This document shows positions 5,577 through 6,271 of a DNA stretch of 6,271 nucleotides, one piece after another. Numbering within the stretch: the stretch's first letter is position 1; the number at the start of each line of letters is the position of its first letter. Both the position numbers and the translations under genes were made by a program. The notes beneath the pieces were generated by a model. It did no database searches and was not told where the DNA came from. It saw only the letters and a list, made by a program, of their open reading frames with translations. This DNA is from Hyphomonadaceae bacterium (GTDB lineage Bacteria; Pseudomonadota; Alphaproteobacteria; Caulobacterales; Aquidulcibacteraceae), in assembly GCA_016791325.1 (NCBI GenBank), contig JAEUMU010000091.1, positions 1-6,271 of the forward strand. Direction: 5' to 3'.

Positions 5577-5810
5577 GCGTTCTGCTCTCTGAACGTGAAG
5601 CGAGTGCAAGACGCGCGCCCCCGGCGTCGCCCAGGAGGCCGCATTGACACCGCCCAGGGCCGCTCTTAAGTCTCGCACGCGTGCGTGTCGAGGGTCATTT
5701 CGCACACGGGCGCGGCCTGGAGAGCCTTAAAAAAGACAACAATCACAACGCTCTCAAGTGGATTATTGCGCGCCCTGTAAAGTCGGCGCAATCGGATTAA
5801 GATCGCGCCC
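5577..5810. promoter_or_regulatory. Divergent control region between the parvulin operon and secA
   Basis: This 234-base spacer should carry promoters for both directions. On the plus strand there is a perfect -35 hexamer TTGACA (5644-5649), but the -10 candidates 16-17 bases on (TTAAGT or TAAGTC) are poor, and it would leave a leader of over 120 bases before secA. On the minus strand, TTGAGA (5757-5752) is followed by a T-rich block 17 bases on, also weak. The stretch 5727-5768 is clearly more AT-rich than the surroundings, as expected near transcription starts. The Shine-Dalgarno sites of both flanking genes are weak (GAGAG before the parvulin ATG, nothing strong before secA). Confidence 0.45.
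5765..5792. repeat. Inverted repeat ATTGCGC / GCGCAAT upstream of secA
   Basis: ATTGCGC at 5765-5771 is matched perfectly by GCGCAAT at 5786-5792, with 14 bases between. It ends 18 bases before the secA ATG. It could form a hairpin in the secA leader or serve as a binding site for a dimeric regulator. There is no T-run after it, so it is not an intrinsic terminator. Confidence 0.4.
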
Positions 5811-6271
5811 ATGCTCAACCTCGCCAAGCAGATTTTCGGCTCCGTTAACGAACGCAAGGTGAAGGGGCTGCGGCCGACGATTCAGCGCATCAACGCGCTT
5901 GAGCCCACGTTCGAGGCCTTGTCCGACGAAGCCCTGCGCAACAAGACCAGCGAGTATCGCCATAAACTGGCCCGCGGCGCCAAGATCGACGACATCCTGC
6001 CGGAAGCTTTCGCCACCGTGCGCGAAGCCGCCAAGCGCACCCTCGGCCAGCGCCACTATGACGTGCAGCTCATGGGCGGCATGTTCCTGCATCAAGGCAA
6101 GATCGCCGAAATGCGCACCGGCGAAGGCAAGACGCGGGTGGCCACCGCCCACGTTTACCTCAACGCGCTCGAAAGCCGCGGCGTTCACGTCATCACGGTG
6201 AACGATTATCTCGCCAAGCGCGACAGCGAGTGGATGGGCCAGATTTATCGCTTCCTCGGCCTTTCCGTCGG
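5811..6271 (+). CDS. secA: Preprotein translocase ATPase SecA, N-terminal part (3' end outside window)
   Basis: SecA is the cytoplasmic and membrane-associated ATPase that pushes preproteins through SecYEG. The window holds its first 153 residues, and the frame stays open to the edge. The N-terminus ([11 protein letters not shown], then [21 protein letters not shown]) is canonical. ATPFAEAF-type content is represented by [17 protein letters not shown], followed by the substrate-specificity stretch [20 protein letters not shown] with the Q-motif Gln86. The Walker A motif MRTGEGKT (101-108) has Lys107 as the catalytic lysine. [20 protein letters not shown] (127-146) is also canonical. One departure is Arg109 and the [10 protein letters not shown] that follows, where most homologues have Leu and an ATLPVYLNAL-like sequence. 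The Shine-Dalgarno before the ATG is weak, but the family fixes the start. The gene is divergent from the parvulin gene. Confidence 0.97.
   Translation, partial: MLNLAKQIFGSVNERKVKGLRPTIQRINALEPTFEALSDEALRNKTSEYRHKLARGAKIDDILPEAFATVREAAKRTLGQRHYDVQLMGGMFLHQGKIAEMRTGEGKTRVATAHVYLNALESRGVHVITVNDYLAKRDSEWMGQIYRFLGLSV

Noticed and set aside
4521..5669. 382-codon open frame on the plus strand, opposite the parvulin gene
   Set aside because: It is antisense to a well-supported lipoprotein gene. It is Arg/Leu/Ala-rich with no recognisable domain, as expected when GC-rich codons are read on the other strand.
1..6271. CRISPR array, mobile element, tRNA or defence system
   Set aside because: No regular direct repeats, terminal inverted repeats, transposase, tRNA-like fold or recognisable defence gene set was seen. 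The HNH gene alone is a widespread housekeeping-type family and not evidence of a defence island.

Overview
This GC-rich window looks chromosomal and comes from an alphaproteobacterium. I favour the Caulobacterales/Hyphomonadaceae side. The basis is the protein flavour (SecA N-terminus, ArgJ, HNH endonuclease, Flp pilin) and the grouping secA / parvulin isomerase / argJ, with mutT nearby. The assignment is by recognition; no search was run. Nearly all the DNA is accounted for by ordinary genes. There is no tRNA, rRNA, CRISPR array, insertion sequence or phage gene that I can support.

Layout: (1) The 3' part of an HNH endonuclease gene (+, running in from the left edge) ends at 335. It shares a 4-base stop overlap with a convergent gene for an 80-residue exported or anchored protein of unknown function (-, 332-574). 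(2) Upstream of that on the minus strand lie an orphan Flp-type pilin gene (675-830) and a mutT-like Nudix hydrolase gene (827-1267), overlapping through ATGA. (3) A beta-class glutathione S-transferase gene (-, 1329-1923) is split by a one-base frameshift. (4) A 205-base divergent spacer separates it from a gene for a membrane-anchored protein with a TonB C-terminal domain (+, 2129-2716). (5) That gene meets the last gene of a minus-strand cluster at a shared CTAG. In transcription order the cluster is a parvulin-type lipoprotein (4455-5576), argJ (3177-4415), and a DUF6790-like membrane protein (2713-3174) that probably starts at a TTG just inside the argJ stop. (6) A 234-base divergent spacer leads to secA (+, 5811 onward), cut by the right edge.

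How the genes fit together: secA (preprotein export motor) and the parvulin lipoprotein (folding of exported proteins) face away from each other across one control region, a plausible functional pairing. argJ (arginine biosynthesis) and the membrane protein appear to ride in the same transcript. MutT (nucleotide-pool cleaning) and the pilin have no obvious shared function. Their overlap looks like gene packing with translational coupling.

I did not find a clearly new multi-gene system. The points most worth checking are the frameshifted GST, a parvulin domain in which both conserved histidine positions read as glutamine, the TTG start coupled to argJ, the orphan pilin, an arginine directly after the SecA Walker A motif, and an inverted repeat just upstream of secA.
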